Assembly (NCBI RefSeq): GCF_030679875.1
Contig: NZ_JAUXSP010000018.1
Coordinates: 1-64,000 of the forward strand
From: Phenylobacterium sp.
GTDB taxonomy: Bacteria; Pseudomonadota; Alphaproteobacteria; Caulobacterales; Caulobacteraceae
Length of the DNA: 64,000 nucleotides
Direction: 5' to 3'
The notes beneath the pieces were generated by a model that saw only the letters and a list, made by a program, of their open reading frames with translations, was not told where the DNA came from and searched no databases. Position 1 is the stretch's first letter. Each line of letters begins with the position of its first letter. Shown one piece after another: positions 1 through 9,264 of this stretch. The translations under genes and the position numbers were made by a program.

Positions 1-319
1 TCACAACCTCCGTGAAGGCTGCCGCCCCAGCGGCGGCCACCGTGACGCCATTTCGCGCGGCAGCCTGACGGTAGAGCTGCGAACGGCCGGCGTTGATCTC
101 GTTCACCGCCCCTTCGAGCGCCGGATCAGTGCTGGCCACGACAAAGCCCAGCAGTCCGTCGTTGCGTTAGCCCACCGTGCACTGAGCATTGGCCGCGTCG
201 ACCCTGGCCAGGGCTTCGGCTGTCAGCGCCATGGCGGAGCTGGCGGCGGCGCCGACGGTGGCGACGCCCGTCGCGCCCAGGATGGCGACGGCCAGGGCCA
301 GATATTTCATACGGGTCAT
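1..319 (-). pseudogene. ydbL: YdbL (DUF1318) periplasmic protein with in-frame stop, partial at left edge
   Basis: This frame encodes a YdbL/DUF1318 protein: a signal peptide (about residues 1-30, rich in Ala/Leu/Val), then the family pattern TVG-x-RNDGLLGFV and an EINAGR block followed by YRQAAARNGV. It runs off the left edge before a stop. A TAA at 167-169 interrupts codon 51, where the family normally has Glu (GE after TVG); the frame is open on both sides and homology continues, so a single G-to-T change would explain it. The start at 319 has AGGGG at 331-327. In E. coli YdbL acts with YdbH and YnbE, the two genes just upstream. It may be a recent pseudogene or a sequence error. Confidence 0.75.
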
Positions 320-328
320 GATCATCCC

Positions 329-565
329 CTAGAACAGGTTCGGGTTCTGCTGGATGAGCGCCTTGACGTCCTCGTCCAGGCGCACACGCACATCGGCGTC
401 CAGCTTTGCATATATGGTGATCGGGTCGACCTGGACCCGCACTGTTGGGGCGCAGGCGCTGAGCCCGACGGCCAGGGCGGCGGCGCCCATGACCGCGCCG
501 ATGATCTGTCGATTTGGGGGCGTCAAGATGCGGCTCCTCAGGGCTATTGGGATCGAATGGCTCAT
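329..565 (-). CDS. ynbE: YnbE-family outer-membrane lipoprotein
   Basis: Small lipoprotein of 78 residues. A hydrophobic segment is followed by the lipobox LSAC (Cys at about residue 38) and a short conserved domain with TIYAKLDADVRVRLD and a C-terminal NPNLF, typical of YnbE. In E. coli YnbE sits in the outer membrane and pairs by beta-strand addition with the C-terminus of YdbH to form a bridge for phospholipid transport. Its ATG (565-563) overlaps the ydbH stop as ATGA, so translation is probably coupled. The 5' part is longer than in E. coli YnbE (about 61 aa), so an internal start at Met26 is possible. Confidence 0.82.
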   Translation of the reverse strand: MSHSIPIALRSRILTPPNRQIIGAVMGAAALAVGLSACAPTVRVQVDPITIYAKLDADVRVRLDEDVKALIQQNPNLF

Positions 566-3500
566 TGTGGCTCCGGGGTCTGAACCTCGCCTGAACCGCC
601 GGCGGCCTGGGCCTGAGCATAGTCAGCCAAGAGCTGGTCCAGGTTGAGGGTCGTGTCCAGCGTCAAATCAACCTTGGTGCCAGACGGCAGGGGCAGTTCT
701 TTGTTGAGGAAGTCCCGGCGGATCAGTTCTCCGAGGGTCAGGCGAATTTCCTGGCGCTGGGGAGGGCTGTGCTCGCCGCGGATGTGGAACAGGACGCCCA
801 GGCGGCCGCCAGGCAGACTATTCACCTCAGCGTCAAGTAGGTCGAAGGCCAGATGCTCCATGGCCTGATAGGCGAACTCTACGGCGGTATTGGTCTCTTC
901 GATCGGGGCCGCCTCGCCCAGCCCGTCGACGGCGGCGCTGGCGCCCCCGCCCGAGGCGTTGACGTCGGTCAATGCGGCCCTCCGGATCGAAAGCCGGCCG
1001 GGCTCAATCGCCTCCAGCCGCCCCTGCACGAACCGGAACCCGTCCGGCCCCGCAATAAAGGGCAGACGGCCGCTGACCCTCGCCGACAGGGCGAACCGAT
1101 CGGCGAATGGCGTGGCGCTGACGATGTCCGACAGCTGGACCCCGTCGATCACCAGCTCCCCGCGCCAGGACTGGCCAGGATCGAAGGGAATGCTCATGGC
1201 TTCCAGGCGGATCACACCGCCACCCACGTCCACGGAGCCGCCAGAAACCTCGAGGCTTTGCCCCAACAGCTGGAACGTGAGGCGTGGCGCGTCGAGGGGG
1301 GCAAGGAGCTGCAGTTGAGTCGCCGCCAACTGCTGGCCGGGGGCCGTTTCCAAGGGGGTCAGGCTGGTGAACTCGATCTCGCCGGCCAGTCCCCGGATCG
1401 GGCCAGCAGGACTGTTGAAATCCAGTCCAAGCACAGATAGCCGCCCGGCGCTCACGGCGCCCTCAGGGTTCCATTGAAATCCACCGACAAAGCGGGCGGC
1501 TCCGACCGCAGGGGAGCCGATCGCCTCCGCCAGGGGAGAAAGGTCGGAGGGCTGCAGCCCGTCTTCAGCGAAGACCAGGCGACCGGTGTCCACATTCACG
1601 TCGCCAACACCCACCTCGCCATCGTGGTTGAGCTCGACCTGAGCCACCTGCTCGCCTGAGGAGGCCAGACGCAGGTCGCCCCTCCATACGTTCCGCTGCA
1701 GTCGAACCTGCCCCGTGACCTCGAGGGGATTGAAGCGCGGGCTATCGGCGGCGTCCATCAGACGGCCGCCCCTAACCTGGACATTGGTGAACAGGTCTCC
1801 GGATCGGACGCCAAAAACAAGGTCGCCGCCGCCGTCCAGAAGCTCGGCCTGCAGGAAGGGCGCCGCAGCCGCCACCGCCTCGGCGCGGCCCTGAATGCGC
1901 CACTGGCCACCTTCTGCGATCAGGAGCGGCTGTGAACCAGGACAAAGCCTCAGGCTGATGGCTTCCACACTGGTGGCGCCTGCCTCAAACCTCTCCAGGC
2001 GGACCGGCGCACAGCCAGAGGCGTGGAAGGCGAGACGCGACCCGGCGAAGGCCAACCGGCCGGCGGCCTCGGCTTCGACACCTTCCAGGGGCCCGAAGTC
2101 GGTCGCAACGGCGAGGCGGGTCTGGGCGCTCACCCCTTGGGAATTCGCCCTGTAGCTTGCCACCTGCGCGTCGATCTTCGGCAGGCCTCCCCCGTCCGCC
2201 GAGAGGTCAAAGGCCCCGGCGCCAGATGCATAGACCGGCGCCCGGTTTCGAGCGGTGACAACAAGGCGGCCCCCGCTGTCCGAGATGATCTCTGCCGGAC
2301 GCGGAAGTCCGACTTGCAGGCCTGATGGACCGTAGGTCAGGCTGGCCTCGGGCGCGCTCAGGCGGAACGCCCGCGCCGCGCGCTTGAGGGACGCCACGGT
2401 CTCGACGTCGCCGGTTTTCACCGCGCCCAGCCCGCTCCATCCGCCGACCAGGCTCATGGCGCCCGTGAGGTCGGCGCTTCGTACGCTGGCCCCATGGCGG
2501 ACTGACCCACTCAGATCCAGCGCCAGCTGGGTCACGTCGAGTTGGCCTGTCTCGATGCCCTTGCCTTCCAGGCTGACTCTTACGCCACCGGAAACCTCGC
2601 CATTGGGACCCCGACGCCAAACCAGATCATCAGACTGAGCCGACCCCTGAAGGGTCCCGAACCGGACCTCCGAGGCCTGTCCGGACGCAGCTTCAGCTCG
2701 CAGGGCGCCGCGGCCACGCAGGGTGAGTCGGGGCAGGTCCCCAGCGGCGTCTCCCTTGAAGCTGCCCGACAGGCTGAGGCGCTCGACGCGGGTTTCACCC
2801 TGGCGAAGGCTCGATGTGTTTGCCAATACCACAAGGGTGATGGGCCCCGTCGCCAGGGGAGCCTGGGCTTCGGGATAGGCGGCGTTGAGCGCCAGCGACA
2901 CAGCGCCAGACCCGACAGCAACGTCGCCGAGCCGGCCAGACTTCAATGCGGCCGCAAGGCTGGCGCTGGTGCGACCATCACGGGTCACAAGACCCAGACG
3001 CGCCTCACCTAGGTCAAGGACAAGGTCATCGAGGGACAGGCGCGTAGGTTCAAGTCGACCGGTCAGGGAGATCAGCACACCCTTGGCCATACGCGCATCG
3101 GCATGAATGACAGCCTGTCCGCCGGCATGCTCCAACTGCAGGAGACCGTTGTGGACGACAATGTCAGGCGAGGGCGCGTCCGGCTGTGAGGGGCGGCTGC
3201 GAAACTCCGCGATCAGGGGGTCAAGGTCCCCAAGGCTCGGTCCCTCCGGCGTCCAGCGGACATGGATGGTGGGCTCAAACAACTCGATCCGCTCAAGCTC
3301 GACGCCCAAAGCCCGGCCCCGCCAGGGTCCGGTGATCCGGTAGGACAGCTCCGCCCTCTCCGCCGTCAGGACGGGGGCGCCCGCGGGCCCGATGCGCAGT
3401 CCACCGGTTAGCCCTCTGGGCCCCAAAGCCTCGAAGCTCGCCTCCGCCTCGATCCCCCGGGCCTCCAACCACCCGACCAGCGCTTCCCGGGCCAGGACCC

Positions 3501-3651
3501 GACGGGCGAAATAGGCCACGGCGAGCGCCATGATCAGGGCGAAGACCAGGAGGCAGACCCCCCACGCCAAACGTCGTCCGCGTCTCCTATGAGATACAGA
3601 CTTGAGGGCGGAAGGCTCCGCGGAGGGATCTTGCAGGGTGTCTTGGGTCAC
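562..3651 (-). CDS. ydbH: YdbH-family AsmA-like inter-membrane transport protein
   Basis: Protein of 1029 residues: a short cytoplasmic N-terminus, one membrane segment at about 28-50 (WGVCLLVFALIMALAVAY), then a long beta-rich periplasmic region with repeated amphipathic strands typical of AsmA-like bridge proteins. The C-terminal part (about 840-1000) matches the YdbH domain (misleadingly called dicarboxylate transport in some databases). YdbH is one of three partly redundant AsmA-like proteins (with YhdP and TamB) that move phospholipid to the outer membrane in E. coli. It is followed by ynbE and ydbL, the usual partners. The first codon is GTG with no clear ribosome site, so the exact start is uncertain. 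Confidence 0.82.
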   Translation of the reverse strand: MTQDTLQDPSAEPSALKSVSHRRRGRRLAWGVCLLVFALIMALAVAYFARRVLAREALVGWLEARGIEAEASFEALGPRGLTGGLRIGPAGAPVLTAERAELSYRITGPWRGRALGVELERIELFEPTIHVRWTPEGPSLGDLDPLIAEFRSRPSQPDAPSPDIVVHNGLLQLEHAGGQAVIHADARMAKGVLISLTGRLEPTRLSLDDLVLDLGEARLGLVTRDGRTSASLAAALKSGRLGDVAVGSGAVSLALNAAYPEAQAPLATGPITLVVLANTSSLRQGETRVERLSLSGSFKGDAAGDLPRLTLRGRGALRAEAASGQASEVRFGTLQGSAQSDDLVWRRGPNGEVSGGVRVSLEGKGIETGQLDVTQLALDLSGSVRHGASVRSADLTGAMSLVGGWSGLGAVKTGDVETVASLKRAARAFRLSAPEASLTYGPSGLQVGLPRPAEIISDSGGRLVVTARNRAPVYASGAGAFDLSADGGGLPKIDAQVASYRANSQGVSAQTRLAVATDFGPLEGVEAEAAGRLAFAGSRLAFHASGCAPVRLERFEAGATSVEAISLRLCPGSQPLLIAEGGQWRIQGRAEAVAAAAPFLQAELLDGGGDLVFGVRSGDLFTNVQVRGGRLMDAADSPRFNPLEVTGQVRLQRNVWRGDLRLASSGEQVAQVELNHDGEVGVGDVNVDTGRLVFAEDGLQPSDLSPLAEAIGSPAVGAARFVGGFQWNPEGAVSAGRLSVLGLDFNSPAGPIRGLAGEIEFTSLTPLETAPGQQLAATQLQLLAPLDAPRLTFQLLGQSLEVSGGSVDVGGGVIRLEAMSIPFDPGQSWRGELVIDGVQLSDIVSATPFADRFALSARVSGRLPFIAGPDGFRFVQGRLEAIEPGRLSIRRAALTDVNASGGGASAAVDGLGEAAPIEETNTAVEFAYQAMEHLAFDLLDAEVNSLPGGRLGVLFHIRGEHSPPQRQEIRLTLGELIRRDFLNKELPLPSGTKVDLTLDTTLNLDQLLADYAQAQAAGGSGEVQTPEPQ

Positions 3652-3684
3652 GGGTGGCCGCCGCCATAATGCGCGGAGGCCCGC

Positions 3685-6213
3685 CTAAGCTCCAGCCTTG
3701 TCCGCAGATAGGTGTTCTTCCTGTGAATCATCACCCTGCCCCGTGACCGCGGCGATGGCCCCGAGCAGGTCCCCGGCCCGGATCGGCTTTGACAGGTGCC
3801 AGTCTCCGCCAGCGGCTTGGCCAGCGCGAACATGCTCTTCCAGAGCGTTGGCGGTGAGCATGATGACCGGAATCCGAGGTCGGCCCTGGGCGACTTCCCG
3901 CCGTCGGATTTCCGCCGTCGCGCTCAGCCCATCCAGGACTGGCATCTGCATGTCCATCAGCACAACATCAAATGGCGCGTCCTTTAGGGCGTCGAGCGCA
4001 GCTTGACCGTCGCCGACGACAACAGGGTCAACCCCGATAGAACCTAGGATCAGCTGGACGACCTTCTGATTGGTGGGATGGTCCTCGGCCAGCAGCACCC
4101 GGAGGTCGCCCATGGACTTGGACGTCGTTTGGTCCTCAACGGTGCTCAGATCGGCGGGGGTCATTTCTACCCGCGGCATCACAAGGCGAACCCGGAAAAC
4201 CGAGCCCTCCCCTGGCGTCGACGATACCGAGATGTCGCCCCCCATCAGCTCGACGAGGGAGTGGCTGATGGCGAGCCCCAGGCCGGTGCCGCCGAAACGC
4301 CGGCGAATGGAATCGTCTGCCTGTTCGAAGCGCCGGAAAAGGCGGCTACGCACCGTCTCGTCGAAGCCGATCCCCGTGTCGCTGACGGTGAACTCAAGCG
4401 CCCTTCCCGCGCTCTGGACCCCCAGGCTCACGCCCCCGAGCTGGGTGAATTTGACGGCGTTGCTCAGCAGGTTGGACAGCACCTGGGTCAGGCGCACAGG
4501 ATCGCCGAGGTAGCCGCCACTCGCCTCAGGCGCCACCGACCATTCCAGGGTCAGCCCCTTGCTCTCGGCCGCCGCCCGGTGGAGCTCAGCGATACGGCGC
4601 ACCACAGTCTCGAGATCGAAGGTGTTCTGGGAGAGCTGTATCCGCCCGGCCTCAATGCTGGAGAAGTCCAGGATATCGGTCAGGACCTGTTCCAAAAGAC
4701 GACCGGACGAGACGATCAGCTCAGCCAGCTCCTGGTCCTTTTCGTCAGTCTGGCGGGCCCTCAGGGCCTGGGAGATGGCGATCACGCCATTCAGCGGCGT
4801 GCGCAATTCATGGCTCATATTGGCCAGGAAACGGGACTTTTCGGCGTTCGCCTGCTCCAGCTCGGCCGTCCGTTCGCGCACCCGGTCCTCCAGGGACGCT
4901 CTCGCGCTCTCAGCATTGGCCCGCTCGGCTGCCAGGGCGCAGGCCAGGAGGCCGATCTCATCCTCACGGGCCTCGTCTTCGGCAAGCCGCGACAAGCTCG
5001 GCGGCGCCAGATCAGGATCACAGGAATCAGCGAGCCGCCGGACGGGACCGGTTATTTGCCGCCGGGCCAGAGCGACCATCAGCCAAGCCTGCAGCACGGC
5101 CGCCAGGCCGCCCAGCAAAAGCACCCAGGCGGCCGACTGGGCCGCACTGATCATCAGCGCCCGCTTGGGATAGACGAGCAGGTAGTTCCAGTTGGCCATG
5201 TTCAGTCGGCCGAAGGCGATGATCGCTGAGCCGTCGGGACTGTCCATGACCCCGAACCGGTCCGGATGGATCGCGATCGCAGCAGCGATCTCCCGCGTTC
5301 CGGTCTCCAGCTCCAGCGCCTTCACCTGGGCCTCGGAGAACAACCCGTCCGCGCCGAAGGCGGGATCGGCGATGATCTCGCCCTCGTGGGTCATGATCAT
5401 CGCGGTGGCGCCCCGAAGGGTTTCCCGCACCGCGCTGCGGAACAGGCCCGTGAGCTCGATAGAGGAGCCAAAGGCGCCTACGAAGCTGCCGTCCACATAG
5501 GCCGGCGTCAGACAGGCCGACCCCAACCGAGGGGTCTGATCTGCCTCCTGCACCAGCCTCTGCAACCGTGTGCAGCGGGTCTCACCCGTCGGATTGTTGG
5601 ACGGCAAGGAAATCAAGGTCATTTCCTCACCGCTCACATCAAGGTCGGCGGGAGCAAGCTGGCGATAGAACATCAGCCGGTCGGGACGGTGAGGCCCGAA
5701 CATCACCAGCCGGGTGGCCGGGGTGAAGAAGTAGAAGTTGTCGACATCAGCCCCCGCAGCCTGACCGAGATCCGAAACGACACTGAAGCTGGCGGCCAGC
5801 GCGGCGAGTTCCGCCGCCGGCGTCTCGCTGGCCCGCCCGATGAAGGCGCCCATGCCATAGACGAAGCCGCCGTCTCAGCGTCGGACCCCCTCGAAATACT
5901 CGGGCCGGCTGCGGCGGGTGCCGTCCGGACGCAGGGGGAAATACTGGTCGAACAGGCGCTCAGCCTCGCCGGGCTCCAGGGCCAGGGCGCGCCGCTCTAG
6001 TTCCTCGCCGGCGGCAACCTGCAGCGCCGTGAGTGCGGCAAACCGGCTATCCAGATTGAGGCTGCGCTCACGAACATAATCACCAAGAAAGGCGACCTGT
6101 CGGTGGGACAGTTCTCGCTGGAATATCAGGGCGGCGATCACCGCGACCAATACAGTTAAAGATAGCGCGGTCAGACCGATACTAATCAAGAACTGGCGGG
6201 TCAGAGACTTCAT
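3685..6213 (-). pseudogene. Membrane hybrid histidine kinase (sensor-HAMP-HisKA-HATPase-REC) split by an in-frame TGA
   Basis: Read through, this is one protein of about 842 residues: TM1 (about 8-32), a periplasmic sensor region, TM2 (about 355-382), a HAMP-like linker and coiled coil, HisKA with phospho-accepting His in FLANMSHELRTP (about residue 468), an ATPase domain (NLLSNAVKFT, FGGTGLGLA) and a receiver with Asp in VLMDMQMP. A TGA at 5875-5877 follows ...EYFEGVRR and is followed in the same frame by DGGFVYGMGAF, so it lies inside the sensor domain. The upstream fragment has 112 codons. An ATG at 5853, 22 nt past the stop, could restart translation and give a 722-residue kinase that lacks TM1. 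A CGA-to-TGA change is the simplest cause. Confidence 0.75.
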
Positions 6214-6317
6214 AGCCGTGTCGCCCCATCGATCATCCCGCGCTGTTGCAATTTCTCTCCGCGTTCGTCTGCAATATCAAGCCGTGCGTCATTGGGCCGC
6301 GGTCCAGCGCAGTCAGC

Positions 6318-7769
6318 TCAGGGAACATCGGCGGGGGCCTGGGAGAGGGGCGGCGCCACCTCTTCCAGGGGTCGGCGCTCGGCGGCGACGCCGAGCTTCA
6401 TCTCCACCAGAGCGGCCAGGATCATGAGGCCGCCCCCGAGCAGATAGCCCCAGAGGATCTGGCTTCGCTCGCCCGTATCGATCAGGGCGCCGAACAGAAC
6501 CGGGCCGCCGACGCCGCCGACCAGGGTGCCGAAGGCATAGAACATCGAGATTGTGACAGCGCGGATTTCCAGCGGAAAGGTCTCGCCGATGGTGAGATAG
6601 GCCGCGCTGGCGCCGGCGGAGGCGAAGAAGAAGATCACCGTCCAGGCGGCGGTCTGCGCCGGCGCCGACAGCAGGCCCGCGCTGAACAGCCATCCCGTCA
6701 GGCACATGAGGACGCCCGCCAGGCCGTAGGTCAGGCTGATCATCGGCTTGCGGCCCCAGCTGTCGAAAAGCCGGCCCAGCAGCAGTGGGCCCATGAAGTT
6801 TCCGAGGGCGAAGGGCAGCATGAACCAGCCGATGCTGGCCGGCTCGATGTCGTAGAACCGCGTCAGGATCATGGCGTAGGTGAAGAAGATCGCGTTGTAG
6901 CAGAAGGCCTGGGTCGCCATCAGGACAATGCCGAGGGTGGTGCGCTGGGGGTAACGGCGGATAAGCGTGCTGGCGATCTCCAGCCAGGAGGTCGGGGGCC
7001 GGCGCACCAGCCGCAGGCTCAACAGTTCATCGTGTGGCGGCAGTTTTTGACCGGTATCGCGTTCAACCCGGGCTTCAATCTCCGCGATGATCGCCTCAGC
7101 CTCAGCCTCGCGCCCGTGCGTCATGAGCCAGCGAGGACTCTCGGGCATGAACCGGCGGATCCAGATGATGATCAGCGCCATGGCGCCGCCAATGATGAAG
7201 GCCAGGCGCCACCCCCACGCCGGATCAATGAAGTCGGCATTGAGGAGAAAGATGGAGCTGAGCGCCCCAAGCGCCGCGCCCAGCCAGAAACTTCCGTTGA
7301 TTACGAGGTCGGTGAAGCCACGCCGCCTCGCGGGGATCAGTTCCTGGATCGCCGAATTGACCGCCCCGTACTCGCCGCCGATGCCTGCCCCGGTCAGAAA
7401 GCGGAACACCATGAACGACCAGAAATCCCACGAGAACCCGGTGGCGATCGTGGCGATCATGTAGACGAAAACAGTCGCGGTGAAGAGCTTCTTGCGGCCG
7501 AAACGATCCGTGAGACGCCCGAAGACCAAGGCGCCGAAAACGGCTCCCAGAATGTAGGCGCTGCCGGTCAGACCCACCTGGGTGGCGGTAAGATTGAGCC
7601 CGTCGGCGCCGGCGATCGCCGGTGAAAGCGACCCCACCAGGGTCACCTCAAGGCCGTCGAGAATCCAGGTGACCCCCAGGGCCGTGACCACAAGCCAGTG
7701 GAACCGGCTCCAGGGGAGGCGATCAAGCCTGGCCGGCACCTGGGTGACAAAGACATCGGAACTGGCCAT
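6318..7769 (-). CDS. MFS transporter (sugar/aromatic-acid porter type)
   Basis: Integral membrane protein of 483 residues with about 12 hydrophobic segments. It has the major facilitator motif GRLTDRFGRKK after the second or third segment and a repeat-like GRLFDSWGRKP in the second half, which places it in the sugar porter/aromatic acid:H+ symporter part of the superfamily. The substrate cannot be told from sequence. The ATG at 7769 was chosen because GAGAGGGG lies just upstream; a longer frame to 7835 has no such site. It is divergent from tusA and has no linked regulator or catabolic genes. Confidence 0.82.
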   Translation of the reverse strand: MASSDVFVTQVPARLDRLPWSRFHWLVVTALGVTWILDGLEVTLVGSLSPAIAGADGLNLTATQVGLTGSAYILGAVFGALVFGRLTDRFGRKKLFTATVFVYMIATIATGFSWDFWSFMVFRFLTGAGIGGEYGAVNSAIQELIPARRRGFTDLVINGSFWLGAALGALSSIFLLNADFIDPAWGWRLAFIIGGAMALIIIWIRRFMPESPRWLMTHGREAEAEAIIAEIEARVERDTGQKLPPHDELLSLRLVRRPPTSWLEIASTLIRRYPQRTTLGIVLMATQAFCYNAIFFTYAMILTRFYDIEPASIGWFMLPFALGNFMGPLLLGRLFDSWGRKPMISLTYGLAGVLMCLTGWLFSAGLLSAPAQTAAWTVIFFFASAGASAAYLTIGETFPLEIRAVTISMFYAFGTLVGGVGGPVLFGALIDTGERSQILWGYLLGGGLMILAALVEMKLGVAAERRPLEEVAPPLSQAPADVP

Positions 7770-7888
7770 CGGGTCCCCTCTCCCCAAACTCGACCCTAAC
7801 GCCCGAGGCGAGCGATCGGACGCAGGCCGGACCATAAAAACCTGATCAGCGGGCTTTCGCCGGCTCCGCGGCGGCGCTAAGGGGCGAC

Positions 7889-8137
7889 ATGTCCGCGCCC
7901 GAAATCCTGGTCGACGCCCGGGGCCACCGCTGTCCGGTCCCCACCCTGCGCCTGCGCCGAGCGCTGGAAGCGGCGCCCGCAGGGACCAGGGTGCGCCTGC
8001 TGGCGGACGACCCCTTGGCGCGCATCGATGTCCCTCATTTCGTCGCGGGCGCAGGCATGACCTTGATCGCCCAGACGTCAGATGACGGTGGGTTCAGCTT
8101 CCTGGTGGAGAAGACGGCCGGGGGCTCTTTGGCCTGA
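7889..8137 (+). CDS. tusA: TusA-family sulfurtransferase
   Basis: Protein of 82 residues with the TusA/SirA fold signature: VDARGHRCPVPTLRLRRAL, in which Cys15 of the CPxP motif is the persulfide-carrying residue, followed by a DDPLARIDVPHF stretch. TusA proteins relay sulfur, for example for 2-thiouridine in tRNA or molybdenum cofactor, but this organism's partner is not linked here. A good ribosome site (AAGGGG) precedes the ATG. The 3' end overlaps the convergent YihY-like gene by 44 nt. In the absence of tusBCDE nearby, the assignment as TusA proper rather than a paralogue (YedF-like) is tentative. Confidence 0.82.
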   Translation: MSAPEILVDARGHRCPVPTLRLRRALEAAPAGTRVRLLADDPLARIDVPHFVAGAGMTLIAQTSDDGGFSFLVEKTAGGSLA

Positions 8138-9047
8138 GATCAGCGAGCAGGGCCTGGCGGCGGTGTTCATCGAGCCGGATTTCGATCTCGGTCGCCAGGG
8201 CGCCGCCAAAGAAGACCGCGTTGACGCTCCATGACAGCCAGATCAAGAACACCACGACTGCGGTGATCGAGCCATAGGTCGCGCCGAGGTGGGCGATCTG
8301 CTCCACATAGAAGGCGCTGGCCCAGGACGCGAAAAGGCACAGCATGGCCGAGGCGAACCCGCCACAGACCGCCGCGGACCAGGCGACGGTGCGGCGCGAC
8401 ATGGCGTAGCGATAGATAAGGCTCATCCCCAGGGTCAGGCCGGAACTGGCCCAGGTCCACTCACTGTAGAGCCATGAGACCCCCGCCAGAGGTCGCAGGT
8501 CAAAGCTCGCCCCGGCCACGCGCAGGCCCAGAAACAGAGACGAGACCACGCCCATCATCGCCGCTGCAGCCAGCAGCACGACGAGGGCCAGCAGGTTGAA
8601 CCCCACGAAGCCCCGGGGATCTGGCTCGTCATGGATGAACGAAAGCCCTGCCAATAGAGCCTTGAAGCCGCGATGGGCGGCATAGGCGCCGATGACCAGC
8701 GCGACCCCGCTCTGGGCCGAGATGGCGTCCCGTGGGGCGTGGGCTAGCCGTTCCAACTCGGCCCGAAAGAGGTCCTGGGCGCCGGCCGGCATCAGACGGG
8801 CCAGGGCCTCGGCCTGAAACTCCGCCTGCGCCGGGTCGGCCATCAGGCTGTAGGCGCCGATCAGAAGGGCCACGGCTGGAAAGATGGCCAGCATGATGAA
8901 GAAGGAGGTGCCGCCCACATAGAGCATCACGTCCCGACCCCAGAGACGGGTCAGGGCGCGACCGACCGTGGACAAGCCAAGACGGGCCACATGGAGGGGC
9001 TCCCATCGACGCAGGCCCAAGCGGTCCAACTCCTGGTGGATCGACAT
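8094..9047 (-). CDS. YihY/BrkB-family inner-membrane protein
   Basis: Membrane protein of 317 residues with about six hydrophobic segments and the YihY hallmarks: a DVMLYVGGTSFFIMLAIFPAV segment near the N-terminus, a central YRYAMSRRTVAWSAAVCGG and a C-terminal YGSITAVVVFLIWL-SWSVNAVFFGGALATEIE. The family was once called ribonuclease BN or BrkB; its biochemical function remains unclear. The C-terminal tail is Arg/Pro/Ser-rich and cytoplasmic. It is convergent with tusA and overlaps its 3' end. A single gene, about 220 nt downstream of the CaiB-type gene, with an inverted repeat in that gap. Confidence 0.85.
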   Translation of the reverse strand: MSIHQELDRLGLRRWEPLHVARLGLSTVGRALTRLWGRDVMLYVGGTSFFIMLAIFPAVALLIGAYSLMADPAQAEFQAEALARLMPAGAQDLFRAELERLAHAPRDAISAQSGVALVIGAYAAHRGFKALLAGLSFIHDEPDPRGFVGFNLLALVVLLAAAAMMGVVSSLFLGLRVAGASFDLRPLAGVSWLYSEWTWASSGLTLGMSLIYRYAMSRRTVAWSAAVCGGFASAMLCLFASWASAFYVEQIAHLGATYGSITAVVVFLIWLSWSVNAVFFGGALATEIEIRLDEHRRQALLADLRPKSPRPSSPPGS

Positions 9048-9103
9048 GCCGCACGTTGATCAAGGAAACTGCGACGACGCAAGCGCCCCCTTCCGGGGGT
9101 GAC

Positions 9104-9134
9104 GGCGCGCCTCCGGAACGACCGGAGGCGCGCC
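9104..9134 (-). terminator. Perfect 13-bp hairpin after the CaiB/SDR genes
   Basis: Positions 9104-9116 are exactly complementary to 9122-9134 with a 5-nt loop. It lies 131 nt past the end of the CoA-transferase gene and before the YihY-like gene on the same strand. A smaller GC stem (CCCCC-TTCC-GGGGG) lies just beyond, near 9086-9099. There is no U-run, so it may be a processing or mRNA-stabilising element rather than a true intrinsic terminator. Confidence 0.5.
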
Positions 9135-9264
9135 ATCGATGGGCGTGTCAGCCATCGGGTCAGGGCCACTTCGAGGGACGGGAGTGCGGCCTTAACCTGC
9201 AACCAAGCTAGGGCGCGCCCGCTGAACGGCGCCTGAACAGTAATTCGGCTTGTTGTTCAGAAAC

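Noticed and set aside
167..5877. Stop-codon reassignment or selenocysteine insertion to explain the two in-frame stops
   Set aside because: The two stops differ (TAA, TGA) and sit at a Glu position and an unrelated sensor position; all other genes use TAA, TAG and TGA as ordinary stops, and no Cys-like context is seen at the TGA.
6246..7625. A + strand frame of about 460 codons opposite the MFS gene
   Set aside because: Composition is a Glu/Gly/Arg/His-rich mirror of the transporter's membrane codons; no motif. It is a shadow of the real gene.
9086..9134. Treating the GC-rich hairpins after the CoA-transferase gene as a riboswitch for the YihY-like gene
   Set aside because: They are simple stems without a conserved ligand-binding fold; a terminator or stability element is enough.
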